DNA of 15,498 nt from Micrococcales bacterium UBA4448. GTDB lineage: Bacteria; Actinomycetota; Actinomycetes; Actinomycetales; Microbacteriaceae. Position 1 is the first letter of the stretch; each line of letters starts with the position of its first letter. Location: positions 1 to 15,498 of the forward strand of contig DGPE01000084.1 in assembly GCA_002390305.1 (NCBI GenBank), read 5' to 3'. The position numbers and the translations under genes were made by a program. Positions 1-6,391 of the stretch are shown piece after piece. The notes below the pieces were generated by a model. That model saw nothing but the letters and a program-made list of their open reading frames with translations. It did not search any database and was not told where the DNA came from.

Positions 1-91
1 CAAGCTCGTGCCTAGCTGCGCTGGCGTGTTCATGGCCGGTTTCGAGTAAGACCGTGCGGTCGCTCTGAACTATAAGTGGGCCGTTAGACAT
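1..91 (-). CDS. DNA repair helicase XPB, N-terminal fragment
   Basis: This is the first 30 codons of a gene that continues beyond the left edge. The translation begins MSNGPLIVQSDRTVLLE, which I recognise as the N-terminus of actinobacterial XPB (Rv0861c-type, ERCC3-like), a 3'-to-5' superfamily 2 helicase of nucleotide excision repair. The ATG at 91-89 lies 9 bases after the stop of the upstream helicase-associated gene, so the two are probably cotranscribed. The purine-rich AGAAGG touches the ATG directly, so its spacing is poor for a Shine-Dalgarno site and translation may be coupled to the upstream gene. No helicase motif lies inside the window; the call rests on the N-terminal sequence and on the partner gene. 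The residues look normal for the family. Confidence 0.85.
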   Translation of the reverse strand, partial: MSNGPLIVQSDRTVLLETGHEHASAARHEL

Positions 92-100
92 CCTTCTAGC

Positions 101-1705
101 TTAAACCAGCACGACCGATTGAATCCTTGAAATTGGAAGCGTACGCTCAGCATCTTTCTCTTGGTCTTTGCCTCTGAGCCGTCCAGCCGCTATTCCAAGG
201 ACAGAAAGCGTGAACTGTTGAGGCCGCCCGTCCTGCATTTCGATGGCTATCTGAACCATCAGCTTATTTTTCTGTGCGAACTGCAGCTGCCTCATGACGT
301 CGTCGCTTCCCATCTGAGATTTGTCCCCAGAAATAAGCCGTGTCACCCGGGCTGCAATCTTGTCTTGTTCGGGAATAGCTGCCGCGGGTTCAATTGCAAC
401 TCGTGGCGATATGACTTGGCCAGTCTGATCAAACATCACAGCCGCATACCCGGCTTCGCGCAGATTGAAATAGACAAGATCTAAGCCAAGTCTGGTTGCA
501 AGTTGTCCGGCTGCAATTGGCTGGAGCATCAGGCCCCTCAAAGAATGCTCGTTCGCAATTTGAGTAAGCAGAATCGGGTCGTCTGAAGAAATGATTGTTC
601 CAGCCTGATTCGAAAGCACGCGAAGTTGCCCAAACCTTTCACTTGCTTGCTTTAGAACATATTCAAGTGGCTGAGGCAATCTAGTTCCGTCGGCATCTTC
701 CAGCGTCTTGTAGATTTCCGCAACGCTCATACCGGTTTCGAGTGCGTGAGAAATCGTCATCGGTGAAATTCGGAATCTTGAGGCAAGACCCAAGTCTTCT
801 GAGTCGGCAAAAGTGTCAAGCTTCCGATGCAGCTGGGTGGAAATGGGGCCTGTTGAAACAATGCTCAGGTCCCCCTGTACTAAGAGCCGATCTAGAATCT
901 CTGGCAGGTGCTTGGCAATGTCTTTTGCCGCCTTTTCTGAGGATGTCAGCGTCAATGGGTAAAGCGCAGATCCTTGATCGACTAGACCCAGGTCAGCTCC
1001 AAATTCCAGCATTTTGATGTTGGCCAGATTCATCAGCGGAAAAGCTTTTAGCAGCTGCTCTGCAAGCGGGCCTTCAACAATTTGTAACTCCGGCAGATCC
1101 CAGCAGGATCCAGCAAGAACAGACCACGCGGCTGCACGGTCCATGTCGAGCCACGCCATCCCGGCTTTGGATGCAACCCATCTCGAATTGCTGGGACCAA
1201 TAAGACCGGCATTCACTGCTAGCTGGAATTTGCGCTGAACGTCCTTTGGGGTGAGTTTGAGCTTTAGCGCAATTTCTTTGGCGTCCTGAGACCTGATTCC
1301 TGCGCGGATTACATCTAGCCAGTGCCTCTCGCAAGCAAAGAGCAGCTCTGTCACACAGAGCAACGTTTCGAAGGCACTTAGGTAAGACCCGTGGTGGTAG
1401 GCGGGTTTAAATTTTTGAGGCTCCAGTTCCAGGCTTAGCTCTCTGGCCTCTTCAATCACCTCGCCGGTGGAAAGGTTTAGTCCAACCAGTGCTTTAGTGG
1501 AGGTGCCTGATCTGAGTGCCTCGAGCTGTGCAGAATGCAATGAACGAATCTTGGGTTCCAGCTCTCGCCTTGAAAGCAGAACACGGCTCAGGTCAAAGTA
1601 GTCATCGCAGCCATGGCCCTGTCCAAGCGAGGCCTCCAGGGTTTGGGTTAGTTCTTTTGATGATTTTGCTCTGAGCTGAGAGGCAAGTTCCAGAATCGAT
1701 GACAC
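101..1705 (-). CDS. Helicase-associated domain protein (XPB partner, Rv0862c-like)
   Basis: A 534-residue cytoplasmic protein of the actinobacterial family encoded beside XPB (Rv0862c beside Rv0861c in M. tuberculosis). Residues about 140-180 look like a winged-helix segment. Residues about 275-330 match the family block around QGDLSIVSTGPI. Residues about 340-430 (LPQPLEYVLKQASERFGQLRV to LREAGYAAVMFD) match the Helicase_C_3 region. There is no Walker A or DEAD box, so it is not itself a helicase; the family role is presumed to be accessory to XPB in DNA repair. The start is GTG at 1705, sharing one base with the stop of the membrane-protein gene upstream (TAGTG), which implies translational coupling. 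XPB begins 9 bases after its stop. Length is a little shorter than some homologues, with no sign of a break. Family assignment is firm; biochemical function is not established from sequence. Confidence 0.8.
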   Translation of the reverse strand: MSSILELASQLRAKSSKELTQTLEASLGQGHGCDDYFDLSRVLLSRRELEPKIRSLHSAQLEALRSGTSTKALVGLNLSTGEVIEEARELSLELEPQKFKPAYHHGSYLSAFETLLCVTELLFACERHWLDVIRAGIRSQDAKEIALKLKLTPKDVQRKFQLAVNAGLIGPSNSRWVASKAGMAWLDMDRAAAWSVLAGSCWDLPELQIVEGPLAEQLLKAFPLMNLANIKMLEFGADLGLVDQGSALYPLTLTSSEKAAKDIAKHLPEILDRLLVQGDLSIVSTGPISTQLHRKLDTFADSEDLGLASRFRISPMTISHALETGMSVAEIYKTLEDADGTRLPQPLEYVLKQASERFGQLRVLSNQAGTIISSDDPILLTQIANEHSLRGLMLQPIAAGQLATRLGLDLVYFNLREAGYAAVMFDQTGQVISPRVAIEPAAAIPEQDKIAARVTRLISGDKSQMGSDDVMRQLQFAQKNKLMVQIAIEMQDGRPQQFTLSVLGIAAGRLRGKDQEKDAERTLPISRIQSVVLV

Positions 1706-1944
1706 TAGTTTTTTTCTTCTTTGCCACGTTTGATTATCGAAACAATCAACATCGCAATGATTATCAAGAAGCCAGCCGGTAATCCAATCAGGGGCAGTTG
1801 AGCAAGGACTACGGGGAAGCTATTGAATCCGAGTGCGGTCAGGCCAAGGGTCAGGAGCATTGAAACAATCGAAACTCCAATGACACCGACCGACATATAG
1901 GCCAATGTTGTTTCAATTGAAGCGCGTTTTTGATTTTTAGCCAT
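1705..1944 (-). CDS. Small two-helix membrane protein
   Basis: A 79-residue protein with a short basic, hydrophilic N-terminus (MAKNQKRAS) and two hydrophobic helices at about residues 16-38 and 46-69, ending in the charged tail KRGKEEKN. Both termini are therefore probably cytoplasmic. Similar short proteins in Microbacteriaceae are often labelled 'multidrug ABC transporter ATPase', but there is no nucleotide-binding motif here and that name cannot be right. The function is unknown. It heads a minus-strand unit with the helicase-associated gene (1-base TAGTG overlap) and XPB. No Shine-Dalgarno is visible; on the minus strand a TAGAGT sequence sits 6 bases before the ATG and could be a -10 box for a leaderless message. 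Confidence 0.6.
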   Translation of the reverse strand: MAKNQKRASIETTLAYMSVGVIGVSIVSMLLTLGLTALGFNSFPVVLAQLPLIGLPAGFLIIIAMLIVSIIKRGKEEKN

Positions 1945-1967
1945 CCGATAACTCTAACCTTTCGGAT
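1943..1967. promoter_or_regulatory. Inverted repeat in the divergent spacer
   Basis: ATCCGA (1943-1948) and TCGGAT (1962-1967) form a perfect 6-bp inverted repeat with a 13-bp spacer. It covers the start codon of the minus-strand membrane protein and lies just before the plus-strand cold-shock gene, so it could be an operator for either. A TACACT at 1967-1972 is a possible -10 for the plus strand. The arms are short and chance is a reasonable explanation. Confidence 0.2.
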
Positions 1968-2000
1968 ACACTAAACGGCGACCAGTTGAAAGTAGGAAGC

Positions 2001-2381
2001 ATGCCAACGGGCAAAGTTAAGTTTTTTGACGACGAAAAGGGATTCGGGTTCATCGCAGGCGATGACGGCACCGAGGTCTTTTTGCACGCGAGCGCACTCC
2101 CAGCTGGGGTCGACTCGATCAAGCCCGGCAGCAGGGTTGAGTTCGGCATTGCCGATGGAAGAAAGGGTGCTCAGGCTTTGTCGGTCAGAATCCTTGAAGT
2201 CCCAACCTTGGTTTCGACCACTCGCAAGCCTGCTGAAGATCTTTCAATAATCACCGAGGACCTGATCAAGCTATTAGACCAGGTGGGTGGAAACCTAAAG
2301 CGAGGCAAGTATCCAGAAGCGGAGCATGGCAAAAAGGTAGCGCAACTGTTGCGCAGGGTGGCAGAAGAGCTTGAAGGCTAA
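2001..2381 (+). CDS. Cold-shock-domain protein with C-terminal helical extension
   Basis: A 126-residue protein. Residues 1-65 are a cold-shock domain: MPTGKVKFFDDEKGFGFI contains RNP1-like KGFGFI, and EVFLHASAL is the RNP2-like strand. These motifs bind single-stranded RNA or DNA. Residues about 75-126 are an extension rich in Leu, Glu and Lys, probably helical, which the classic 67-residue CspA proteins lack but which is usual for the actinobacterial CSD proteins encoded beside DUF3027. I chose ATG 2001 because the conserved N-terminus begins there and AGGAAG lies just upstream; an in-frame TTG at 1986 would add five residues with no support. The gene is divergent from the membrane-protein gene and its 3' end overlaps the DUF3027 gene by 11 bases. 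It probably acts as an RNA chaperone or regulator; cold induction cannot be judged from sequence. Confidence 0.85.
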   Translation: MPTGKVKFFDDEKGFGFIAGDDGTEVFLHASALPAGVDSIKPGSRVEFGIADGRKGAQALSVRILEVPTLVSTTRKPAEDLSIITEDLIKLLDQVGGNLKRGKYPEAEHGKKVAQLLRRVAEELEG

Positions 2382-2859
2382 TCATGCAGAACTGGGGCTA
2401 GCGGTCCTGGATTCAGATGCACCCAAGGGTTCCTTCGGCGCCTTGATAAGCGAAACTGCGCCAACCAAAGGTGTAATCGAGCTGCGATTTGAATCACTAA
2501 TGCGCGGGTATGCAGGTTGGCAGTGGCTGGTAACTCTCACGCAGCCAGATAAGCGAAAGCCGGCAACGGTTTCCGAACTACACCTGGTTGCCGGTGAAAA
2601 TGCCCTGCTTGCCCCTCAGTGGGTTCCATGGTCTGAAAGACTTGCAGAATTTAGAAGGCAGCTGAAGGCCGAGGGTAAAGCAAAAACCGATGCTGAAGCC
2701 GATGAGTTGATTAAGGCTCTAGTCGTTACGGATGATATAGAGTCCAATAACTCCGAGTCCGACTCCAACCAGGGCAGTGTGCAACCACCACTGAAGACCC
2801 GCGTCCGCCAGCGACGGGTAAAACACAGCGAGCCCGACGAAGATCAAGAACCAAATTAG
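2371..2859 (+). CDS. DUF3027 family protein
   Basis: A 162-residue protein of unknown function. The family signature is at about residues 44-92: GYAGWQWLVTLTQ followed by VSELHLVAGENALLAPQWVPWSERL. Many actinobacterial DUF3027 proteins are much longer, with a C-terminal Cys-containing region; here the recognisable domain is followed only by a polar, low-complexity tail (about residues 115-162). The proposed start is TTG at 2371, inside the last codons of the cold-shock gene and preceded by AGAAG, which fits translational coupling; no later ATG or GTG precedes the conserved block with a better site. The last 141 bases lie antisense to the DUF2530 gene. Cold-shock plus DUF3027 is a recurrent actinobacterial pair, so a shared RNA-related role is an inference. 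Family assignment is solid; start and tail are less sure. Confidence 0.75.
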   Translation: MKANHAELGLAVLDSDAPKGSFGALISETAPTKGVIELRFESLMRGYAGWQWLVTLTQPDKRKPATVSELHLVAGENALLAPQWVPWSERLAEFRRQLKAEGKAKTDAEADELIKALVVTDDIESNNSESDSNQGSVQPPLKTRVRQRRVKHSEPDEDQEPN

Positions 2860-2946
2860 GGTCCCAATCCGAATTATCGGTTTTGACTTTTGAGCCAGAG
2901 TCTTGGGATCAGGCTTGCGATCCTCAAATTTGACAAAAAATCTCAT
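2719..2946 (-). CDS. DUF2530 family membrane protein
   Basis: A 75-residue protein with two predicted transmembrane helices: about residues 26-45 (IGTLIWFLIFVGLAVFY) and 54-71 (WWLHTALVGVGLGVIGLYI), with a basic N-terminus (MRFFVKFEDRKPDPK). The pattern of a first helix with a conserved Trp, a WW pair and a Gly-rich second helix ending in YxxR fits DUF2530, a small actinobacterial membrane family of unknown function. Its ATG at 2946-2944 shares one base with the stop of serC (TAATG), so it is the last gene of a serC unit. Its 3' 141 bases are antisense to the end of the DUF3027 gene, and no terminator hairpin separates the two. Confidence 0.7.
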   Translation of the reverse strand: MRFFVKFEDRKPDPKTLAQKSKPIIRIGTLIWFLIFVGLAVFYPSLADAGLQWWLHTALVGVGLGVIGLYIIRND

Positions 2947-4061
2947 TAGATTCTTTCCAGAACGTATTCGATACAGCCGATTAGTTTCTCCACCTCGGCA
3001 GGCTCGGTGGAAACGAAAGTAGCAATTCTCAGCTGGTTTTTCCCGAGCTTTCGATAAGGGTCGGTGTCAACGATTCCGTTTTCCCTCAGGATTGCCGCAA
3101 TTTCTAGGGCATCGATGGAGTCGTCAAAGTTTATTGTCGCGACCACCTGAGATCTGTGGTCGGGATTCTCAACAAAGGGATGGGTTACGTCGTTTTTCTC
3201 GGCCCAGTCATATAAAAGCGCAGAGCTGGTTTTGGTTCTCTTGTCTGCCCAGGACAGCCCACCTTGCGAGTTAATCCACTCAACCTGATTATTTGTGAAG
3301 AATAAGGTCGCAAGTGATGGCGTGTTGAGTGTGAAGTTCTGCCGGGCATTGTCTAACGCTAGTTTTAGGCTCAAGATATTTGGAATGTAGCGCCCAGATG
3401 CGGCTACCGATTCAATCCGTTCTATTGCCTTCGGAGAAATAAGTGCAAGCCAAAGGCCACCATCCGACGCAAGATTTTTCTGCGGTGCGAAGTAGTACGC
3501 ATCAGTTTCAAGAGGATCAAAATCGATACCGCCGGCAGCGCTTGTCGCGTCGGTCAACATCAAGGAGTTTGCCTCTGACCCTATTACCCTTCTGACATCT
3601 GTTACCACACCGGAGGATGTTTCGTTTTGAGGGTAGGCGTAGATATCCACACCCGCTTCTGCCTTCAGATCACCCCGCGATCCAGGATCAACTGAGATGA
3701 CTGTCGGAGCTTCAAGCCATGGTGCACCGAGAATTTTTGCGAACTTGTTTCCAAACTCACCGTGCACCAGTGCCTGTGCTTTTTTCTCCGCAAGTGAAAA
3801 AGTAGCCGCGTCCCAAAAAGCAGACGCCCCGCCATTTCCGAGAATGATTTCATAGCCCTCCGGAGCATGAAACATATCCAAAAGGCCTTGCTTCAGGTTC
3901 CCGACCAGGTTCTTGATTGGTGGCTGCCTATGACTTGTTCCCATGAAGCGGCTCCCGAAATCTATAAATGCCGTTAGCTGTTCCGGTCGCATTCTTGACG
4001 GACCACAGCCAAATCGTCCATCGACTGGCTTGAGGGATTCGGGAATTTCAATTACGGGCAT
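2946..4061 (-). CDS. serC: Phosphoserine aminotransferase (actinobacterial type)
   Basis: SerC converts 3-phosphohydroxypyruvate and glutamate to O-phosphoserine and 2-oxoglutarate, the second step of serine synthesis, and also acts in pyridoxal phosphate synthesis. The 371-residue protein closely follows the mycobacterial type. Visible are the N-terminal GRFGCGPSRMRPEQL, the glycine-rich cofactor site at about 74-80 (LGNGGAS), Asp171 in TDATSAAGG, and the PLP-binding lysine Lys195 in FAPQKNLASDGG. The C-terminal block GIVDTDPYRKLGKNQLRIA is also typical. I chose ATG 4061 because conserved sequence begins there; a TTG at 4121 would add 20 unsupported residues and overlap the dtxR start. No Shine-Dalgarno precedes ATG 4061, but a -10-like sequence lies 7 bases away, suggesting a leaderless message. 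It is divergent from dtxR and overlaps DUF2530 by one base at its end. All key residues seem intact. Confidence 0.95.
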   Translation of the reverse strand: MPVIEIPESLKPVDGRFGCGPSRMRPEQLTAFIDFGSRFMGTSHRQPPIKNLVGNLKQGLLDMFHAPEGYEIILGNGGASAFWDAATFSLAEKKAQALVHGEFGNKFAKILGAPWLEAPTVISVDPGSRGDLKAEAGVDIYAYPQNETSSGVVTDVRRVIGSEANSLMLTDATSAAGGIDFDPLETDAYYFAPQKNLASDGGLWLALISPKAIERIESVAASGRYIPNILSLKLALDNARQNFTLNTPSLATLFFTNNQVEWINSQGGLSWADKRTKTSSALLYDWAEKNDVTHPFVENPDHRSQVVATINFDDSIDALEIAAILRENGIVDTDPYRKLGKNQLRIATFVSTEPAEVEKLIGCIEYVLERI

Positions 4062-4068
4062 GGGACAA

Positions 4069-4077
4069 AGTTTAGTA
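4069..4077 (-). promoter_or_regulatory. Candidate -10 region of serC
   Basis: On the minus strand TACTAAACT contains overlapping -10-like hexamers (TACTAA, TAAACT). The second lies exactly 7 bases before ATG 4061, which would put the first transcribed base at the A of the start codon. No good -35 is visible. The 59-bp spacer is shared with divergent dtxR. Confidence 0.35.
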
Positions 4078-4120
4078 TCGGCATTACTAGTCTTGGCATA
4101 GACACTTATAAGGGAATTCA

Positions 4121-4801
4121 ATGACAGACCTCATAGACACAACCGAGATGTATCTAAAGGCCATCTATGAACTCGAGGAAGAGGGCATTCCCCCGATGCG
4201 AGCTCGAATTGCTGAGCGCTTGGATCACTCCGGACCTACGGTTTCGCAAACCGTGGCCAGGATGGAACGTGATGGTCTACTGAGCCTGAGAGATGACAGG
4301 CAGTTGGAATTCAGTGATGTCGGTAGGCTCACGGCCATTGAAGTCATGCGGAAGCATCGACTCGCGGAACAACTGCTGCTTGAGGTGATCGGACTCGGCT
4401 GGGCCGAGGTCCATGATGAGGCGTGTCGATGGGAACACGTTATGAGTGAATCTGTGGAACGAAAATTGGTCTCGCTTCTCAAAAACCCGAGTGTTTCCCC
4501 CTTTGGCATGCCGGTGCCAGGCCTAGAGCTTCTAGGTCTTGCGCCCGCGACGGTGAAGAGCTGCGAATCGTTAGCCGGTCTTAGGGATGGCGAGTATGAG
4601 CTGGTGAGGATTGGTGAGCCGCTTCAGCTCGATGGGTCATTTCTCGAACAGCTGCTCCAGCTCCAGCTTTTACCAGGCGCGAAAGTGCTTCTCACGGCGC
4701 AAGACCAAGGTTGGCTGCTAGGCGCTGAGGGTAGTACCGAGGGCATGGTGGTCGACTTTGCAATAGGCCAACATTTATTTCTGGGCCATACCGATGATTA
4801 A
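4121..4801 (+). CDS. DtxR/IdeR-family metal-dependent repressor
   Basis: A 226-residue DNA-binding repressor that, with bound Fe(II) or Mn(II), shuts off metal uptake genes in related actinobacteria. Residues 1-73 form the winged helix; the recognition helix region SGPTVSQTVARMERDGL is nearly identical to DtxR/IdeR. The metal ligands of the dimerisation domain are all in place at DtxR numbering: Met10, His79, Glu83, His98, Cys102, Glu105 and His106. The third, SH3-like domain (about 150-226) is more divergent: the segment corresponding to DtxR Glu170/Gln173 reads LQLDGSF, so those two ligands appear changed. The start is ATG 4121 with AAGGGA at 4110-4115. It is divergent from serC and followed by a peptidase gene with its own promoter. 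IdeR-like iron control is likely, but Mn response cannot be excluded. Confidence 0.92.
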   Translation: MTDLIDTTEMYLKAIYELEEEGIPPMRARIAERLDHSGPTVSQTVARMERDGLLSLRDDRQLEFSDVGRLTAIEVMRKHRLAEQLLLEVIGLGWAEVHDEACRWEHVMSESVERKLVSLLKNPSVSPFGMPVPGLELLGLAPATVKSCESLAGLRDGEYELVRIGEPLQLDGSFLEQLLQLQLLPGAKVLLTAQDQGWLLGAEGSTEGMVVDFAIGQHLFLGHTDD

Positions 4802-4802
4802 T

Positions 4803-4811
4803 TGTTATAAT
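4803..4811 (+). promoter_or_regulatory. Extended -10 promoter for the NlpC/P60 gene
   Basis: TGTTATAAT is a perfect TATAAT with a TGn extension. It starts two bases after the dtxR stop and about 45 bases before the peptidase start, in the right orientation. No clear -35 is present, as is common for extended -10 promoters. Confidence 0.6.
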
Positions 4812-4843
4812 CTTGGGGTTGGTTACTTGAAACAGTTTTCCTC

Positions 4844-4849
4844 GAAGGG
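4844..4849 (+). promoter_or_regulatory. Shine-Dalgarno site deciding a TTG start
   Basis: GAAGGG lies 6 bases before TTG 4856 and supports that non-ATG start. The site is part of the interrupted palindrome AAGGGTCCCTT (4845-4855), which could form a small hairpin over it. Confidence 0.5.
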
Positions 4850-4855
4850 TCCCTT

Positions 4856-5602
4856 TTGAATTCAGCCACAGCTGACGCTCAAGTGGTTTCGCGAAAAGAT
4901 TCGCGTCGGAATGAGCGTTCAAAGTCTGCAAAGGTGCAGCGGCACTCGCTGAGGTCTTTTGGCACAATGTTCGCGGCCACAGGATTAATGGCAACTTTTG
5001 CACTCCCTTCCTACGGCTTCGCCCCTGAGATTACTGCCGCGGCTGGTTTGGCTCGGAGTTCTGAAATGCTGGCAATCTCAGCACCCAGCCAAGGTCTATC
5101 GGTTGCAACTGTGAGGGCACTTGAATTCACAAGAGGTGATTTTGCACCTGCCGAAGCTTCAGAGTTCCAAGTTGTAACAAAATCCAGGATCTATTACTAC
5201 CAGGGCCCACGAGCTGCCGATTACTTGGCAAAACCTAGATTTACAGAGATAACAAGTGCAAACCTTATGAGGTCTGCAGCCGAGCTTGTCGGCACTCCAT
5301 ATGTTTTTGGAGGTCAAACCCCAGGAGGCATTGATTGCTCCGGCTATGTGCTGTTTGTCTACTCTCAATTTGGAGTGGAGCTTCCTCACAGCGTTTATCA
5401 GCAGGCCAAGATGGCAACGAAAATTTCAATCGAGGAGGCCGTGCCGGGAGACATTGTTATTTTTAATGACTTTAGTCACAACGGTATTTACGCGGGCAAT
5501 GGCAACTTTTACCATGCACCTCAGCCAGGTGACCGGGTGAAGCTGGCACCAATTTTCACTGACAGGTATCACATCATTCGCTTGGCAGAGATAACTGGAT
5601 AA
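4856..5602 (+). CDS. Secreted NlpC/P60 (C40) cell-wall peptidase
   Basis: A 248-residue predicted exported peptidase that would cleave peptide stems of peptidoglycan. Residues 1-34 are a long basic N-region, followed by a hydrophobic segment at about 35-55 (FGTMFAATGLMATFALPS), a signal peptide or anchor. The linker at about 56-130 has no recognised binding domain. The catalytic domain occupies about 133-245, with the nucleophile Cys161 in GIDCSGYV, His208 in SHNGIYAGNG and His220 in FYHAP as the expected triad; the family motif GTPYVFGGQTPGG precedes the cysteine. The start is TTG 4856, supported by GAAGGG six bases upstream. It has its own extended -10 promoter and lies after dtxR, an order I recall from other Microbacteriaceae. 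All catalytic residues are present. The long N-region is unusual for a simple signal peptide. Confidence 0.88.
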   Translation: MNSATADAQVVSRKDSRRNERSKSAKVQRHSLRSFGTMFAATGLMATFALPSYGFAPEITAAAGLARSSEMLAISAPSQGLSVATVRALEFTRGDFAPAEASEFQVVTKSRIYYYQGPRAADYLAKPRFTEITSANLMRSAAELVGTPYVFGGQTPGGIDCSGYVLFVYSQFGVELPHSVYQQAKMATKISIEEAVPGDIVIFNDFSHNGIYAGNGNFYHAPQPGDRVKLAPIFTDRYHIIRLAEITG

Positions 5603-5793
5603 TAAATAGTTACCAAAGCTTCATGTCAAAAATGCGTTTCTAACCAGAAAATAGAGTTTTCTCGCCTAATATTTCGGCTAAGTATTGATCAACGACATCA
5701 GGCGGGAGGCGAAGATGCCAGCTCACATGTTAGCCATGCATGGCAACTGGACAAATCTTAACCAACGTCCCTGTATATCTTTTTTGGAAATCC
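5603..5793 (+). ncRNA. Candidate small RNA or leader region before a terminator
   Basis: This stretch lies between the peptidase stop and a very strong intrinsic terminator. It contains TTGATCAA (5686-5693) and GCCATGCATGGC (5733-5744), both palindromes, and a G-rich run GGCGGGAGGCG (5701-5711). It matches no RNA family I can name. GGGAGG (5704-5709) is also an excellent Shine-Dalgarno sequence 5 bases before ATG 5715, so a short leader ORF is the alternative. That frame runs through the terminator stem and ends at 5903, past the HNH start. It may also be only the 3' untranslated region of the peptidase message. Promoter evidence is weak (TAATAT at 5667-5672). Confidence 0.3.
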
Positions 5794-5824
5794 AACGCGT
5801 CGCTGTCTTGCGACGCGTTTTTTT
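5794..5824 (+). terminator. Intrinsic terminator
   Basis: A perfect 10-bp stem, AACGCGTCGC (5794-5803) with GCGACGCGTT (5810-5819), closes a 6-base loop and runs into seven Ts (5818-5824). It would end transcription from the peptidase side before the HNH gene. It is the only textbook terminator seen in the window. Confidence 0.9.
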
Positions 5825-5845
5825 ATTTCCCGGATCAATTCGGAT

Positions 5846-5864
5846 GCCAGCAAGCCGTGCTGGC
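5846..5864 (+). promoter_or_regulatory. Hairpin in the HNH gene leader
   Basis: GCCAGCA (5846-5852) and TGCTGGC (5858-5864) form a perfect 7-bp stem with a 5-base loop. It ends 10 bases before the GGAGA Shine-Dalgarno site and has no T-run, so it is not a terminator. GATGCCAGC also occurs at 5714-5722, upstream of the terminator. It may affect HNH expression, but this is inference. Confidence 0.4.
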
Positions 5865-5884
5865 GGTTTCGATTGGAGAAGCAA

Positions 5885-6391
5885 ATGCGTACTCTCGTCC
5901 TAAATGCCGGCTACGAACCTTTAGCCGTCGTGTCTTTTAAGCGGGCTCTGGTTCTGGTCCTGAATCAAAAGGCCACAATCCTGGCCGGAATCGATAATGC
6001 CGTCGTCAGAAGCGCCAGGCAGGAGTTTGAAATGCCTTCGGTTATTTTGCTTTCTCGCTACGTAAGGATTCCAAGCTCAAGAAGGGTGCCTGTTTCAAGA
6101 AGAGGCATTCTTAGGCGTGACTCGAATCGCTGTGGCTATTGCGCCCAACCTGCAACCACAATTGACCACATTATGCCCAAATCTAGGGGCGGCAAGGAGA
6201 CCTGGGAGAACCTCGTCGCTTGCTGCCTAAGATGCAATAACAACAAAGGTGACAGGACTCCGGCAGAAATCGGGTGGGAGTTGAAAGTTCTTCCTAAGAT
6301 GCCAACCGGCATGGTCTGGAATGTTAGAGGTTCGGAGAGGCCACAACCAGAATGGGGAGAGTACTTGGCTTTGCAGTCAAGAGCGGCTTAG
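5885..6391 (+). CDS. HNH endonuclease
   Basis: A 168-residue protein of a conserved actinobacterial HNH family beginning MRTLVLNAGYEPLAVVSFKRA. Residues about 80-125 form the HNH/zinc fold: Cys83 and Cys86 (CGYC) and Cys114 and Cys117 (CLRC) are the likely structural zinc ligands, and Asp94-His95 (DHIMPKSRGG) and Asn109 (WENL) are the catalytic HNH residues. Such proteins are metal-dependent DNA nucleases, but this small core family has no clear assigned substrate, and a role in DNA repair is only inferred. I chose ATG 5885 because conserved sequence starts there and GGAGA lies at 5875-5879; a TTG at 5873 is in frame but is part of the Shine-Dalgarno region. The gene stands alone after a terminator and faces pntB. 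All motif residues seem intact. Confidence 0.88.
   Translation: MRTLVLNAGYEPLAVVSFKRALVLVLNQKATILAGIDNAVVRSARQEFEMPSVILLSRYVRIPSSRRVPVSRRGILRRDSNRCGYCAQPATTIDHIMPKSRGGKETWENLVACCLRCNNNKGDRTPAEIGWELKVLPKMPTGMVWNVRGSERPQPEWGEYLALQSRAA

Noticed and set aside
1705..1944. Multidrug ABC transporter ATPase
   Set aside because: 79 residues, two hydrophobic helices, no Walker motif.
5603..5793. c-di-AMP (ydaO) riboswitch near an NlpC/P60 gene
   Set aside because: That riboswitch precedes such genes; this region follows the gene and lacks the conserved blocks as I know them.
5685..5903. Start at 5685 for an ORF across the terminator
   Set aside because: TTG-type start without a ribosome site; only the internal ATG 5715 has one, and that is reported as a hypothesis.
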